DNA of 64,000 bases from Panulirus ornatus (taxonomy: Eukaryota > Arthropoda > Malacostraca > Decapoda > Palinuridae), in contig NC_092261.1 in the NCBI RefSeq assembly GCF_036320965.1, positions 15,295,197-15,359,196 of the forward strand, in the 5' to 3' direction. Positions 35,411 through 45,885 of the stretch are shown here, one piece after another. How positions within the stretch are numbered: the first letter of the stretch is position 1; every line of letters begins with the position of its first letter. The position numbers were made by a program, and so were the translations under genes. A model generated the notes under the pieces. That model ran no database searches and was not told the origin of the DNA. It saw only the letters and a list, made by a program, of their open reading frames with translations.

Positions 35411-35744
35411 AAAGTGTAGATCTATGTTAAAGACATGTTTTGATCATAAATCCATGAACAACAGTTGCTATCTTCTTATGTGCATCTACATATTTGATAT
35501 ATATTGAATAATGATGATGTGTATATGTATGTTTAATGTAAAGTGGTATTATCATACAGTTCAATAACATATACAAGTATTTCTTAAAATAATAAAGGAA
35601 CATTGCAAATTCAGTGTCTAAATAACATTTCCTTTTGAGGCCATATGGGACATATGTTAAATGATCATTTCATTTATGTATTTCACTGATATTATAATGA
35701 AAATTATTATTATTACTATCATCATCATTATCAATATCATTATA
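35411..35744. other. No gene seen; AT-rich spacer
   Basis: AT-rich unique DNA ending in an irregular ATT/ATC microsatellite (about 35,700-35,744) directly before the next LINE. Confidence 0.6.
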
Positions 35745-36660
35745 TGTGGAAGGCGAGAACGTTATCTCGGAGAGCAAAAATGGGTATGTTTGAAGGAATG
35801 GAACACTGGTTCCAACAATGTTACATGGTTGCGAGGTGTGGGCTATAGATAGGGTTGTGTGGAGGAGGGTGGATGTGTTGGACATGAGATGTTTGAGGAC
35901 TATATGTGGTGTGAGGTGGATTGATCAAGTAAGTGATGAAAGGGTAAGAGAGATGTGTGGTAATAAAAAGAGTGTGGTTGAGAGAGCAGAAGAGGGTATA
36001 TTGAAATGGTTTGGTCACATGGAGAGAATGAGTGAGGAAAGATTGATACAGAGGATATATATGTCAGAGGTGGAAGGAATGAGATGTGGGAAACCAAATT
36101 GGAGGTGGAAGAATGGAGTGAAATAGATTTTGAGTGATCAGGGCCTGAACACACAGGAGGGTGAAAGGCGTGTAAGGAATAGAGTGAATTGGAATGATGT
36201 GGTATACCGGGGTTGATGTGCTGTCAGTGGATTGAACCAGGGCACGTGGAGTGTCTGGAATAAACCATGGAAAGCTTTGTGGGGCCAGGATGTGGAAAGG
36301 GAGCTGTGGTTTTGGTGCATTACACATGACAGCTAGAGACTAAGTGTGAACGAATGTGGCCTTTTGTTGTCTTTTCCTAGCGCTACCTCGCTGGAGGAGG
36401 GGGGGGTGCCATTTCATGTGTGGCAGGGTGGCGACGGAAATGAATAAAGGAAGCAAGTATGAATTATGTACATGTGTATATATGTATATGTCTGTGTATG
36501 TATATATATGTGTATGTTGAAATGTATAGGTATATACACGTGCATGTGGGCAAGTATGTATATACAGGTGTATGTGGGTGGGTTGGGCCATTCTTTTGTC
36601 TGTTTCCTTGTGCTACCTCGCTAACGCGGGAGACAGCGACAAAGTATAATAAATGATAGA
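35745..36660 (+). mobile_element. 5'-truncated LINE, C-terminal domain and long 3' tail
   Basis: The copy begins at the DNA for SRTLSRKAKMGMFEG and encodes a broken C-terminal domain (CEVWAIDRVVWRRVDVLDMR, then the KWFGHMERMSEERL block at about 36,010). It then carries the long-type tail with two GCTACCTCGCT motifs (about 36,378 and 36,612) and ends in AAAGTATAATAAATG. RT is absent, as expected for a 5'-truncated insertion from target-primed reverse transcription. I could not define a clean target duplication because both flanks are ATT/ATC-rich. Confidence 0.85.
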
Positions 36661-37289
36661 ATAATAAATAAATATTATTATCATCAATAACCTAACTTAA
36701 ATTTCATGAGCTCACGTTCTAATAATATCTCCTTACTACGGCATATTCTCCAACTCTCCTTTACTGTCATGAACTGACTTTATTTAGGATGAAATAATTC
36801 ATCACATTATACATAGCACACACATCCACTCAAGAGCCCACTACACTGTAGTTATAAGTGGACTGCCCTGTGCTAGTAATGGTATCCTAAGCACACACAC
36901 CCAATCTGTGCCAGTAATGGCATTCCCAAGCTTAGGCACAAACACCCTTTACTGGAATCAATTTTAACACAGTACAATAATAGTGAATACTGAGCAAATG
37001 ATAAAAATCCTTCAGATTAAGTAAGAAGGTAGTAGCTGATAGGCAGGCACTTACTAGGGAGGTATATTACCAATGCTCCTCGCCTGGGTATCGGGAGGGT
37101 TAGTGACAGCTGCATTGTGAGCCAACATATAAATGGTTGTCAAGTTGCTCTCCTTACCCACACATAGACTGTTTGCATTCTGCTCAAGAACATGCACTCT
37201 CTTCTTGTCATGCATGACACTTAACTTACACAACTCATTCTTTGTAAATTAATTTTTTTTATGGTGAACATGATGCAATAACCATTCCT
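36661..37289. other. No gene seen; contains a two-copy imperfect repeat
   Basis: Unique AT-rich DNA. At about 36,868-36,950 a segment with TGTGC(C/T)AGTAATGG then AAGC and CACACACCC-like ends is present twice in imperfect tandem. Nothing else is recognised. Confidence 0.45.
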
Positions 37290-37592
37290 TTTGGCAATAT
37301 GATAGGAACTATAGATTGAAGTAGTATGTATGAACATTAGAGAGCAGCAACAAGTAAAAGCAGTTGGGGGGAACATGAAGTGGGAACATTACGCAAAAGT
37401 ATGAAGTTGGAACATTAGGTAGACACACTGGGTAGAAGTACTCATTAGGAACATCAGGTAGGAGCTTCTAAAAATACTGCACAAGAGTTGACCTCTACTG
37501 GTGGCTTCTTAAGGGTGAGGCACTAAAATCTAAGAAGTGGCACTAGAGTTCACCAGCTTCAGAGACTCTTTAGCCATGCCCCCCTTGAAGGG
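37290..37592 (+). repeat. Interspersed repeat copy 2
   Basis: It contains serial GGAACATTA-type units, then AGGAACATCAGGTAGGAGC (about 37,448), GGTGGCTTCTTAAGGGTGAGG (37,500), AAGAAGTGGCACTAGAGTTC (37,532) and AGAGACTCTTTAGCC. The order is the same as in the interrupted copy at 32,250-33,640 but on the opposite strand. The CATGCCCCCCTTGAAGGGGG end could form a short hairpin. Confidence 0.75.
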
Positions 37593-37621
37593 GGAGCAGG
37601 CAACAGAGATACATCTATTTC

Positions 37622-37787
37622 ATTCATTATATTTTGTCACTGTCTCCCGCATTAGCGAGGTAGCGCAAGGAAACAGACGAAGAATGGCCCAATCCACCCA
37701 CATACACATGTATGTACATACACACCCACACACGCACATATACATACCTATACATTTCAATGTATATATTTATTCATTTATTTATTT
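37622..37787 (-). mobile_element. Tail-only LINE insertion
   Basis: Only the distal 3' tail is present (TTTTGTCACTGTCTCCCGC at the left, then AGCGAGGTAGCGCAAGG, then the CACATACACATGTATG region). It is followed by a second, longer copy that begins again with the same tail at about 37,795. This is an extremely 5'-truncated insertion of about 150 bp. Confidence 0.75.
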
Positions 37788-39373
37788 ATTTATACTTTGT
37801 TGCTGTTTCCTGCGTTAGTAAGGTAGCATAAGGAAACAGAAGAAAGAATGGCCCAACCCACCCACATACACATGTATATACATACACGTCCACACACGCA
37901 CATATACATACCTATACATCTCAACGTATACATATATATACACACACAGACATATACATATATACACATGTACATAATTCATACTGTCTACCCTTATTCA
38001 TTCCTGTCGCCACCCTGCCACACATGAAATAACAACCCCCTCCCCCCGCATGTGTGCGAGGTAGCGCTAGAAAAAGACAACAAAGGCCACATTCGTTCAC
38101 ACTCAGTCTCTAGCTGCCATGTATAATGCACCGAAACCACAGCTCCTTTTCCACATCCAGGCCCCACGGAACTTTCCATGGTTTACCTCAGATGCTTCAC
38201 ATGCTCTGGTTCAATCCATTGACAGCACATCGACCCCGGTACACCTTATCGTTCCAATTCACTCTATTCCTTGCACGCCTTTCACCCTCCTGCATGTTCA
38301 GGCCACGATCACTCAAAATCTTTTTTTTACCATCTTTCCACCTCCAATTTGGTCTCCCACTTCTCCTTCTTCCCTCCACCTCTGACACACATATCCTCTT
38401 TGTCAATCTTTCCTCACTCATTCTCTCCATGTAACCAAACCATTTCAAAACACCCTCCTCTGCTCTCTCAACCACTCTTTTTATTACCACACATCTCTCT
38501 TACCCTTTCATTACTTACTCGATCAAACCACCTCACACCACATATTGTCCTCAAACACCTCATTTCCAGCACATCCACCCTCCTCCGCACAACTCCGCAA
38601 CCATATATCATTGTTGGAACCACTATTCCTTTAAACATACCAATTTTCGCTTTCTAAGATAACGTTCTTGACTTCCACACATTCTTCAAGGCTCCCAGAA
38701 CTTTCGCCCCTCCCCACCCTATGATTCACTTCCGCTACCATGGTTCCATCCACTGCCATATCCACTCCCAGATATCTAAAACACTTCACTTCCTCCAGGT
38801 TTTCTCCATTCAAACTTACCTCCCAGTTGACTTGTCCCTCCACCCTACTGTACCTAATAACCTTGCTCTTATTTACATTTACTCTCAGCTTTCTTCTTTC
38901 ACTCACTTTACCAAACTCAGTAACCAGCTTCTGCAGTTTCTCACCCAAATCAGCCACCAGCGCTGTATCATCCACGAACAACTGTCTCGCTTCCTAAGCC
39001 CTCTCATCCCCAACAGACTGAATACTTGCCCCTCTCTCTAAAACTCTTGCATTCAACTCCCTAACAACCCCATTCATAAACAAATTGAACAACCATTGGA
39101 GAAATCACGCACCCCTGCCACAAACCAACATTCACTGAGAACCAATCATTTTCCTCTCTTCCTTCTCGTACACATGCCTTACATCCTCGATAAAAACTTT
39201 TCACTGCTTCTAGCAACTTGCCTCCCACACCATATACTCTTGGTACCTTCCACAGAGCATCTCTATCAACTCTATCATATGCCTTCTCCAGATCCATAAA
39301 CGCTAAATATAAATCCATTTGTTTTTCTCAGTATTTCTCACGTACATTCTTCAAAGCAAACACCTGATCCACA
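37788..39373 (-). mobile_element. 5'-truncated LINE (RT core to long 3' tail)
   Basis: From left to right on plus, this is the long 3' tail (37,795-38,120), then the complement of the C-terminal domain (38,197-38,640), the FVDDTALVADLGEKLQKLV block (38,985-38,930; first residue of FADD changed to V) and the DLEKAYDRVDRDALW block (39,255-39,300). It stops at the DNA for CVDQVF at 39,373. Several frames and stops break the ORF. It meets a plus-strand LINE head to head at 39,373/39,374. Confidence 0.88.
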
Positions 39374-41627
39374 CGAGAACATCAGTGAAGGGGGCTAATG
39401 GGGAGGTGATAACGAGTGGTGATGTGAGAAGGAGATGGAGTGAGTATTTTGAAGGTTTGTTGAATGCGTTAGATGATAGAGTGGCAGATATAGGGTGTTT
39501 TGGTCCAGGTGGTGTGTGAAGTGAGAGGGTCAGGGAGAATGATTTGATAAAAAGAGGGGGTAGTGAAAGCTTTGTGGAAGATGAAAGCCACCAAGACGGC
39601 GGGTTTGGATGGTATTGCAGTGGAATTTATTAAAATAAGTGTTGTTGTTGACTGGTTAGTGAGGATATTCAATATATGTATGGCTCATGGTGAAGTGCCT
39701 GAGGATTGGCTGAATGCATGCATAGTGCCATTGCATAAAGGCAAAGGGGATAAAGGAGAGTGCTCAAATTACAGAGGTATAAGTTTGTTGAATGTAGTGA
39801 ATGTAGGTTTGCGGCAGGGGTGTGTGATGTCTCCATGGTTGTTTAATTTGTTTATGGATGGGGTTGTTAGGGAGGTAAATGCAAGAGTTTTGGAAAGAGG
39901 GGCAAGTATGAAGTCTGTTGGGGATGAGAGAGCTTGGGAAGTGAGTCAGTTGTTGTTCGCTGATGATACAGCGCTGGTGGCTGATTCATGTGAGAAACTG
40001 CAGAAGCTGGTGACTGAGTTTGGTAAAGTGTGTGGAAGAAGAAAGTTAAGAGTAAATGTGAATAAGAGCAAGGTTATTAGGTACAGTAGGGTTGAGGGTC
40101 AAGTCAATTGGGAGGTGAGTTTGAATGGAGAAAAACTGGAGGAAGTGAAGTGTTTTAGATATCTGGGAGTGGATCTGGCAGCGGATGGAACCATGGAAGC
40201 GGAAGTGGATCATAGGGTGGGGGAGGGGGCGAAAATTCTGGGGGCCTTGAAAAATGTGTGAAAGTCGAGAACATTATCTCGGAAAGCAAAAATGGGTATG
40301 TTTGAAGGAATAGTGGTTCCAACAATGTTGTATGGTTGCGAGGCGTGGGCTATGGATAGAGTTGTGCGCAGGAGGATGGATGTGCTGGAAATGAGATGTT
40401 TGAGGACAATGTGTGGTGTGAGGTGGTTTGATCGAGTGAGTAACGTAAGGGTAAGAGAGATGTGTGGAAATAAAAAGAGCGTGGTTGAGAGAGCAGAAGA
40501 GGGTGTTTTGAAGTGGTTTGGGCACATAGAGAGAATGAGTGAGGAAAGATTGACCAAGAGGATATATGTGTCGGAGGTGGAGGGAACGAGGAGAAGAGGG
40601 AGACCAAATTGGAGGTGGAAAGATGGAGTGAAAAAGATTTTGTGTGATCGGGGCCTGAATATGCAGGAGGGTGAAAGGAGGGCAAGGAATAGAGTGAATT
40701 GGAGCGATGTGGTATACCGGGGTTGACGTGCTGTCAGCGGATTGAATCAGGGCATGTGAAGCGTCTGGGGTAAACCATGGAAAGCTGTGTAGGTATGTAT
40801 ATTTGCGTGTGTGGACGTATGTATATACATGTGTATGGGGGGGGTTGGGCCATTTCTTTCGTCTGTTTCCTTGCGCTACCTCGCAAACGTGGGAGACAGC
40901 GACAAAGTATAATAAAAAAAAAAAATAAGTTTGTTGAGTATTTCTGGGATTTTTTATGGGAGGGTATTGATTTAGAGGGTGAAGGCATGTTGAGAACATC
41001 AGATTGGGGAAGAGCAGTGTGGTTTCAGAAGTGGTAGAGATATAGTAAGTAGTTAAATTTTTACAGAATTTTTGTTTTTATTTACAAGCATACAGAGAGA
41101 ATGAATGAGGGAAGGTTGACAAAGAGGATATATATGTGTCAGAGGTGGAGGGAAGAAGGACAAGCAGCAGACCAAATTGGTGTAGGAAGGATGGAGTGAA
41201 AAGGAATTTGAGAGATCAGGTCCTGAATATACAGAAAGGTGAGAGGTGTGAAGGAATAGAGTGAATTGGAATGATAAGTTATCCTAGGGTCATCATGCTG
41301 TCGCTGGACTGAACCAGGGCATGTGTAATGTCTGGGGTAACTCATGGAATGGTCTGTTTGGCCTGGATGTGGATAGGGAGCTGTGGTTTCAGTGTGTTAC
41401 ACATGACAGCTAGAGACTGAATGAGAATGAATGTAGCCCTTTTGTCTGTTTTCCTGGTGCTACCTCGCTGAAGCAGGGGGTAACGATGCTGTTTCCTGTG
41501 TGGGTGTATGTGGGTGGGGTTATGTCAGGAATCGAAAGCAAGAATGAATACATACATGTATATATGTATTTCTCTGTGTATGTATATATGTATATATGCA
41601 TGTATGGTCATTTATGTATATATATAT
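39374..41627 (+). mobile_element. Old plus-strand LINE hosting a younger insertion
   Basis: The left part (39,374-39,791) covers the linker to early RT (KMKATKTAGLDGIAVEF; GEVPEDWLNACIVPLHKGKG; SNYRGISLLN). After the younger LINE (39,792-40,924) the element resumes at 40,925 with ATAAGTTTGTTGA and the DNA for SIPGKLYGRVLIERV and EEQCGFRSGR, then breaks near 41,045. It continues with the C-terminal block (AGAATGAATGAGGGAAGG, about 41,098) and a long-type 3' tail to about 41,627. A deletion removes the FADD region. Stops are frequent. Confidence 0.85.
39792..40924 (+). mobile_element. Young 5'-truncated LINE with 13-bp target duplication
   Basis: It starts within the RT block for VNVGLRQGCVMSPWLFNLFM and runs through LLFADDTALVADSCEKLQKL to the C-terminal stop at 40,724. 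It ends with the short-type 3' tail and poly(A) at 40,914-40,924. ATAAGTTTGTTGA flanks it on both sides (39,779-39,791 and 40,925-40,937), and the interrupted old LINE rejoins perfectly across the duplication. The ORF has one premature stop (the Trp codon TGG is TGA at about 40,259), so an open frame from 39,563 is a chimera of host and guest LINE. Sequence is very close to the copy at 43,022-45,407. Confidence 0.93.
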
Positions 41628-43021
41628 ATTTTTTTTTTCTTTTTTTTTTTTGCTTTGTCGCTGTCTCCCGCGTTTGCGAGGTAGCGCAAGGAAACAGACG
41701 AAAGAAATGGTCCAACCCACCCCCATACACATGTATATACATACGTCCACACACACAAATATACATACCTACACAGCTTTCCATGGTTTACCCCAGACGC
41801 TTCACATGCCTTGATTCAATCCACTGACAGCACGTCAACCCCGGTATACCACATTGCTCCAATTCACTCTATTCCTTGCCCTCCTTTCACCCTCCTGCAT
41901 GTTCAAGCCCCGGCCTTTGTACAATGGTACTATGCACGCATTCCGCCAATCCTCAGGCACCTCATCATGAGTCATACATACATTAAATAACCTTACCAAC
42001 CAGTCAACAATACAGTCACCCCCTTTTTTAATAAATTCCACTGCAATACCATCCAAACCTGCTGCCTTGCTGGCTTTCATCTTCCGCAAAGCTTTCACTA
42101 TCTCTTCTCTGTTTACCAAATCATTTTCCCTAACCATCTCACTTTCCACACCACCTCGACCAAAACACCCTATATCTGCCACTCTATCATCAAACACATT
42201 CAACAAACCTTCAAAATACTCACTCCATCTCCTTCTCACATCACCACTACTTGTTATCACCTCCCCATTTGCGCCCTTCACTGAAGTTCCCATTTGCTCC
42301 CTTGTCTTACGCACTTTATTTACCTCCTTCCAGAACATCTTTTTATTCTCCCTAAAATTTAATGATACTCTCTCACCCCAACTCTCATTTGCCCTTTTTT
42401 TCACCTCTTGCACCTTTCTCTTGACCTCCTGTCTCTTTCTTTTATACATCTCCCACTCAATTTCATTTTTTCCCTGCAAAAATCGTCCAAATGCCTCTCT
42501 CTTCTCTTTCACTAATACTCTTACTTCTTCATCCCACCACTCACTACCCTTTCTAAACAGCCCACCTCCCACTCTTCTCATGCCACAAGCATCTTTTGCG
42601 CAATCCATCACTGATTCCCTAAATACATCCCATTCCTCCCCCACTCCCCTTACTTCCATTGTTCTCACCTTTTTCCATTCCGTACTCAGTCTCTCCTGGT
42701 ACTTCCTCACACAAGTCTCCTTCCCAAGCTCACTTACTCTCACCACCCTCTTCACCCCAACATTCACTCTTCTTTTCTGAAAACCCATACAAATCTTCAC
42801 CTTAGCCTCCACAAGATAATGATCAGACATCCCTCCAGTTGCACCTCTCAGCACATTAACATCCAAAAGTCTCTCTTTCGCGCGCCTGTCAATTAACACG
42901 TAATCCAATAACGCTCTCTGGCCATCTCTCCTACTTACATAAGTATACTTATGTATATCTCGCTTTTTAAACCAGGTATTCCCAATCATCAGTCCTTTTT
43001 CAGCACATAAATCTACAAGCT

Positions 43022-45407
43022 GGGGTGAAGAAGGTGGTGAGAGTAAGTGAGCTTGGGAAGGAGACCTGTGTGGGGAAGTACCAGGAGAGACTGTGTACAG
43101 AATGGAAAAAGGTGAGAACAATGGAAGTAAGGGGAGTGGGGGAGGAATGGGATGTATTTAGGGAATCAGTGATGGATTGCGCAAAAGATGCTTGTGGCAT
43201 GAGAAGAGTGGGAGGTGGGCTGTTTAGAAAGGGTAGTGAGTGGTGGGATGAAGAAGTAAGAGTATTAGTGAAAGAGAAGAGAGAGGCATTTGGACGATTT
43301 TTGCAGGGAAAAAATGAAATTGAGTGGGAGATGTATAAAAGAAAGAGACAGGAGGTCAAGAGAAAGGTGCAAGAGGTGAAAAAAAGGGCAAATGAGAGTT
43401 GGGGTGAGAGAGTATCATTAAATTTTAGGGAGAATAAAAAGATGTTCTGGAAGGAGGTAAATAAAGTGCGTAAGACAAGGGAGCAAATGGGAACTTCAGT
43501 GAAGGGCGCAAATGGGGAGGTGATAACAAGTAGTGGTGATGTGAGAAGGAGATGGAGTGAGTATTTTGAAGGTTTGTTGAATGTGTTTGATGATAGAGTG
43601 GCAGATATAGGGTGTTTTGGTCGAGGTGGTGTGCAAAGTGAGAGGGTTAGGGAAAATGATTTGGTAAACAGAGAAGAGGTAGTAAAAGCTTTGCGGAAGA
43701 TGAAAGCCGGCAAGGCAGCAGGTTTGGATGGTATTGCAGTGGAATTTATTAAGAAAGGGGGTGACTGTATTGTTGACTGGTTGGTAAGGTTATTTAATGT
43801 ATGTATGACTCATGGTGAGGTGCCTGAGGATTGGCGGAATGCGTGCGTAGTGCCATTGTACAAAGGCAAAGGGGATAAGAGTGAGTGCTCAAATTACAGA
43901 GGTATAAGTTTGTTGAGTATTCCTGGGAAATTATATGGGAGGGTATTGATTGAGAGGGTGAAGGCATGTACAGAGCATCAGATTGGGGAAGAGCAGTGCG
44001 GTTTCAGAAGTGGTAGAGGATGTGTGGACCAGGTGTTTGCTTTGAAGAATGTATGTGAGAAATACTTAGAAAAGCAAATGGATTTGTATGTAGCATTTAT
44101 GGATCTGGAGAAGGCATATGATAGAGTTGATAGAGATGCTCTGTGGAAGGTATTAAGAATATATGGTGTGGGAGGCAAGTTGTTAGAAGCAGTGAAAAGT
44201 TTTTATCGAGGATGTAAGGCATGTGTACGTGTAGGAAGAGAGGAAAGTGATTGGTTCTCAGTGAATGTAGGTTTGCGGCAGGGGTGTGTGATGTCTCCAT
44301 GGTTGTTTAATTTGTTTATGGATGGGGTTGTAAGGGAGGTAAATGCAAGAGTCCTGGAAAGAGGGGCAAGTATGAAGTCTGTTGGGGATGAGAGAGCTTG
44401 GGAAGTGAGTCAGTTGTTGTTCGCTGATGATACAGCGCTGGTGGCTGATTCATGTGAGAAACTGCAGAAGCTGGTGACTGAGTTTGGTAAAGTGTGTGGA
44501 AGAAGAAAGTTGAGAGTAAATGTGAATAAGAGCAAGGTTATTAGGTACAGTAGGGGTGAGGGTCAAGTCAATTGGGAGGTGAGTTTGAATGGAGAAAAAC
44601 TGGAGGAAGTGAAGTGTTTTAGATATCTGGGAGTGGATCTGTCAGCGGATGGAACCATGGAAGCGGAAGTGGATCATAGGGTGGGGGAGGGGGCGAAAAT
44701 TTTGGGAGCCTTGAAAAATGTGTGGAAGTCGAGAACATTATCTCGGAAAGCAAAAATGGGTATGTTTGAGGGAATAGTGGTTCCAACAATGTTGTATGGT
44801 TGCGAGGCGTGGGCTATGGATAGAGATGTGCGCAGGAGGATGGATGTGCTGGAAATGAGATGTTTGAGGACAATGTGTGGTGTGAGGTGGTTTGATCGAG
44901 TAAGTAACGTAAGGGTAAGAGAGATGTGTGGAAATAAAAAGAGCGTGGTTGAGAGAGCAGAAGAGGGTGTTTTGAAATGGTTTGGGCACATGGAGAGAAT
45001 GAGTGAGGAGAGATTGACCAAGAGGATATATGTGTCGGAGGTGGAGGGAACGAGGAGAAGAGGGAGACCAAATTGGAGGTGGAAAGATGGAGTGAAAAGG
45101 ATTTTGTGTGATCGGGGCCTGAACATGCAGGAGGGTGAAAGGAGGGCAAGAAATAGAGTGAATTGGAGTCATGTGGTATACAGGGGTTGACGTGCTGTCA
45201 GTGGATTGAAGCAAGGCATGTGAAGCGTCTGGGGTAAACCATGGAAGGCTGTGTAGGTATGTATAATTGCGTGTGTGGACGTGTGTATGTACATGTGTAT
45301 GGGGGGGGGGGGGGTTTGGGCCATTTCTTTCGTCTGTTTCCTTGCGCTACCTCGCAAACGCGGGAGACAGCGACAAAGTATAAAAAAAAAAAAAAAAAAA
45401 AAAAAAA
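43022..45407 (+). mobile_element. Youngest LINE copy, 13-bp target duplication, poly(A)
   Basis: The copy is 5'-truncated just upstream of the linker region. It carries an uninterrupted ORF (43,025-45,190), a short-type 3' tail (45,191-45,381) and about 26 A. The flanks AAATCTACAAGCT (43,009-43,021 and 45,405-45,417) restore the antisense LINE across the site, proving insertion rather than inversion. The poly(A) tail and lack of disabling changes make this the most recent event in the window. Confidence 0.95.
43025..45190 (+). CDS. LINE ORF: linker, reverse transcriptase, C-terminal domain (endonuclease lost)
   Basis: An open frame of 721 codons. Residues about 1-215 are a basic, charged linker (NFRENKKMFWKEVNKVRKTR; SGDVRRRWSEYFEGLLNVFD). 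RT blocks follow: KAAGLDGIAVEFI near 230, VVPLYKGKGDKSECSNYRGI near 280, GFRSGRGCVDQVF near 325, AFMDLEKAYD with the first catalytic Asp near 360, GLRQGCVMSPWLFN near 420, LLFADDTALV with the Asp pair at about 468-469, and CFRYLGVDL near 540. The C-terminal domain has MLYGCEAWAMDR, LKWFGHMERMSEERLTKR and RRRGRPNWRWKD. This matches RTE-clade-like LINE proteins, which copy their own RNA at nicked chromosomal DNA. The apurinic-type endonuclease that precedes this region in other copies was lost by 5' truncation. The first codon is a GTG at the truncation edge, so the true start is not present and natural expression is unlikely. Confidence 0.9.
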   Translation: MKKVVRVSELGKETCVGKYQERLCTEWKKVRTMEVRGVGEEWDVFRESVMDCAKDACGMRRVGGGLFRKGSEWWDEEVRVLVKEKREAFGRFLQGKNEIEWEMYKRKRQEVKRKVQEVKKRANESWGERVSLNFRENKKMFWKEVNKVRKTREQMGTSVKGANGEVITSSGDVRRRWSEYFEGLLNVFDDRVADIGCFGRGGVQSERVRENDLVNREEVVKALRKMKAGKAAGLDGIAVEFIKKGGDCIVDWLVRLFNVCMTHGEVPEDWRNACVVPLYKGKGDKSECSNYRGISLLSIPGKLYGRVLIERVKACTEHQIGEEQCGFRSGRGCVDQVFALKNVCEKYLEKQMDLYVAFMDLEKAYDRVDRDALWKVLRIYGVGGKLLEAVKSFYRGCKACVRVGREESDWFSVNVGLRQGCVMSPWLFNLFMDGVVREVNARVLERGASMKSVGDERAWEVSQLLFADDTALVADSCEKLQKLVTEFGKVCGRRKLRVNVNKSKVIRYSRGEGQVNWEVSLNGEKLEEVKCFRYLGVDLSADGTMEAEVDHRVGEGAKILGALKNVWKSRTLSRKAKMGMFEGIVVPTMLYGCEAWAMDRDVRRRMDVLEMRCLRTMCGVRWFDRVSNVRVREMCGNKKSVVERAEEGVLKWFGHMERMSEERLTKRIYVSEVEGTRRRGRPNWRWKDGVKRILCDRGLNMQEGERRARNRVNWSHVVYRG

Positions 45408-45885
45408 TCTACAAGCTCTTCACCATTTCCATTTACAACACTGAACACCCCATGTATACCAATTATTCCCTCAACTGCCACATTACTCACCTTTGCATTC
45501 AAATCACCCATCACTATAACCCGGTCTCGTGCATCAAAACCACTAACACACTCATTCAACTGCTCCCAAAACACTTGCCTCTCATGATCTTTCTTCTCAT
45601 GCCCAGGTGCATATGCACCAATAATCACCCATCTCTCTCCATCAACTTTCAGTTTTACCCATATTAATCGAGAATTTACTTTCTTACATTCTATCACATA
45701 CTCCCACAACTCCTGTTTCAGGAGTATTGCTACTCCTTCCCTTGCTCTTGTCTTCTCACTAGCCCCTGACTTTACTCCCAAGACATTCCCAAACCACTCT
45801 TCCCCTTTACCCTTGAGCTTCGTTTCACTCAGAGCCAAAACATCCAGGTTCCTTTCCTCAAACATACTACCTATCTCTCCTTTAA

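Larger units (their letters stand above)
41628..45885 (-). mobile_element. LINE lacking the RT core, interrupted by a younger LINE
   Basis: The element has a poly(T) tail with short-type 3' end at 41,628-41,800 and coding sequence 41,835-43,008. After the inserted LINE (43,022-45,407), the endonuclease part resumes at 45,418-45,885. Blocks seen on minus are LSETKLKGKGEEWFG, ERWVIIGAYAPGHEK, DRVIVMGDLNAKVSN (endonuclease), then DLCAEKGLMIGNTWFKKRD, LLDYVLIDRR and GGMSDHYLVEAKVKI. The linker then runs to ACIVPLYKG, which joins directly to RGLNMQEGERRARN at about 41,912. About 1.2 kb with the whole RT core is thus deleted in frame. Without the younger insertion the remaining frame would read through from endonuclease to C-terminus. 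Confidence 0.88.

Noticed and set aside
38205..38225. GGTTCAATCC in LINE 3' tails (for example 38,208, 46,117, 48,374) as a pol III B box of a tRNA-derived SINE
   Set aside because: No A-box-like sequence lies at the right distance upstream, and the motif is antisense to the LINE tail and part of it. I treat it as chance.
39374..41627. Single LINE with an internal deletion at 39,792
   Set aside because: The poly(A) tract and the repeated ATAAGTTTGTTGA at 40,925 show a guest element inside a host element.
42067..42780. Plus-strand 237-codon frame rich in Ser, Thr, Phe and Leu (with look-alikes on minus at 43,000-43,713 and 63,222-63,935)
   Set aside because: These are antisense shadows of the LINE linker/endonuclease region. 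The real frame is on the other strand and has recognisable LINE motifs.
44674..45214. Minus-strand frames of 150-158 codons opposite the LINE C-terminal domain, recurring at 40.3-41.0, 53.5-54.0 and 61.6-62.1 kb
   Set aside because: They recur only because the LINE recurs. The opposite strand carries the conserved RT C-terminal domain.
41628..45885. 5' inversion (twin priming) to explain the opposite-strand LINE blocks meeting at 43,021
   Set aside because: The plus block has its own poly(A), is flanked by a 13-bp duplication, and the antisense LINE continues on the far side. It is a nested insertion.
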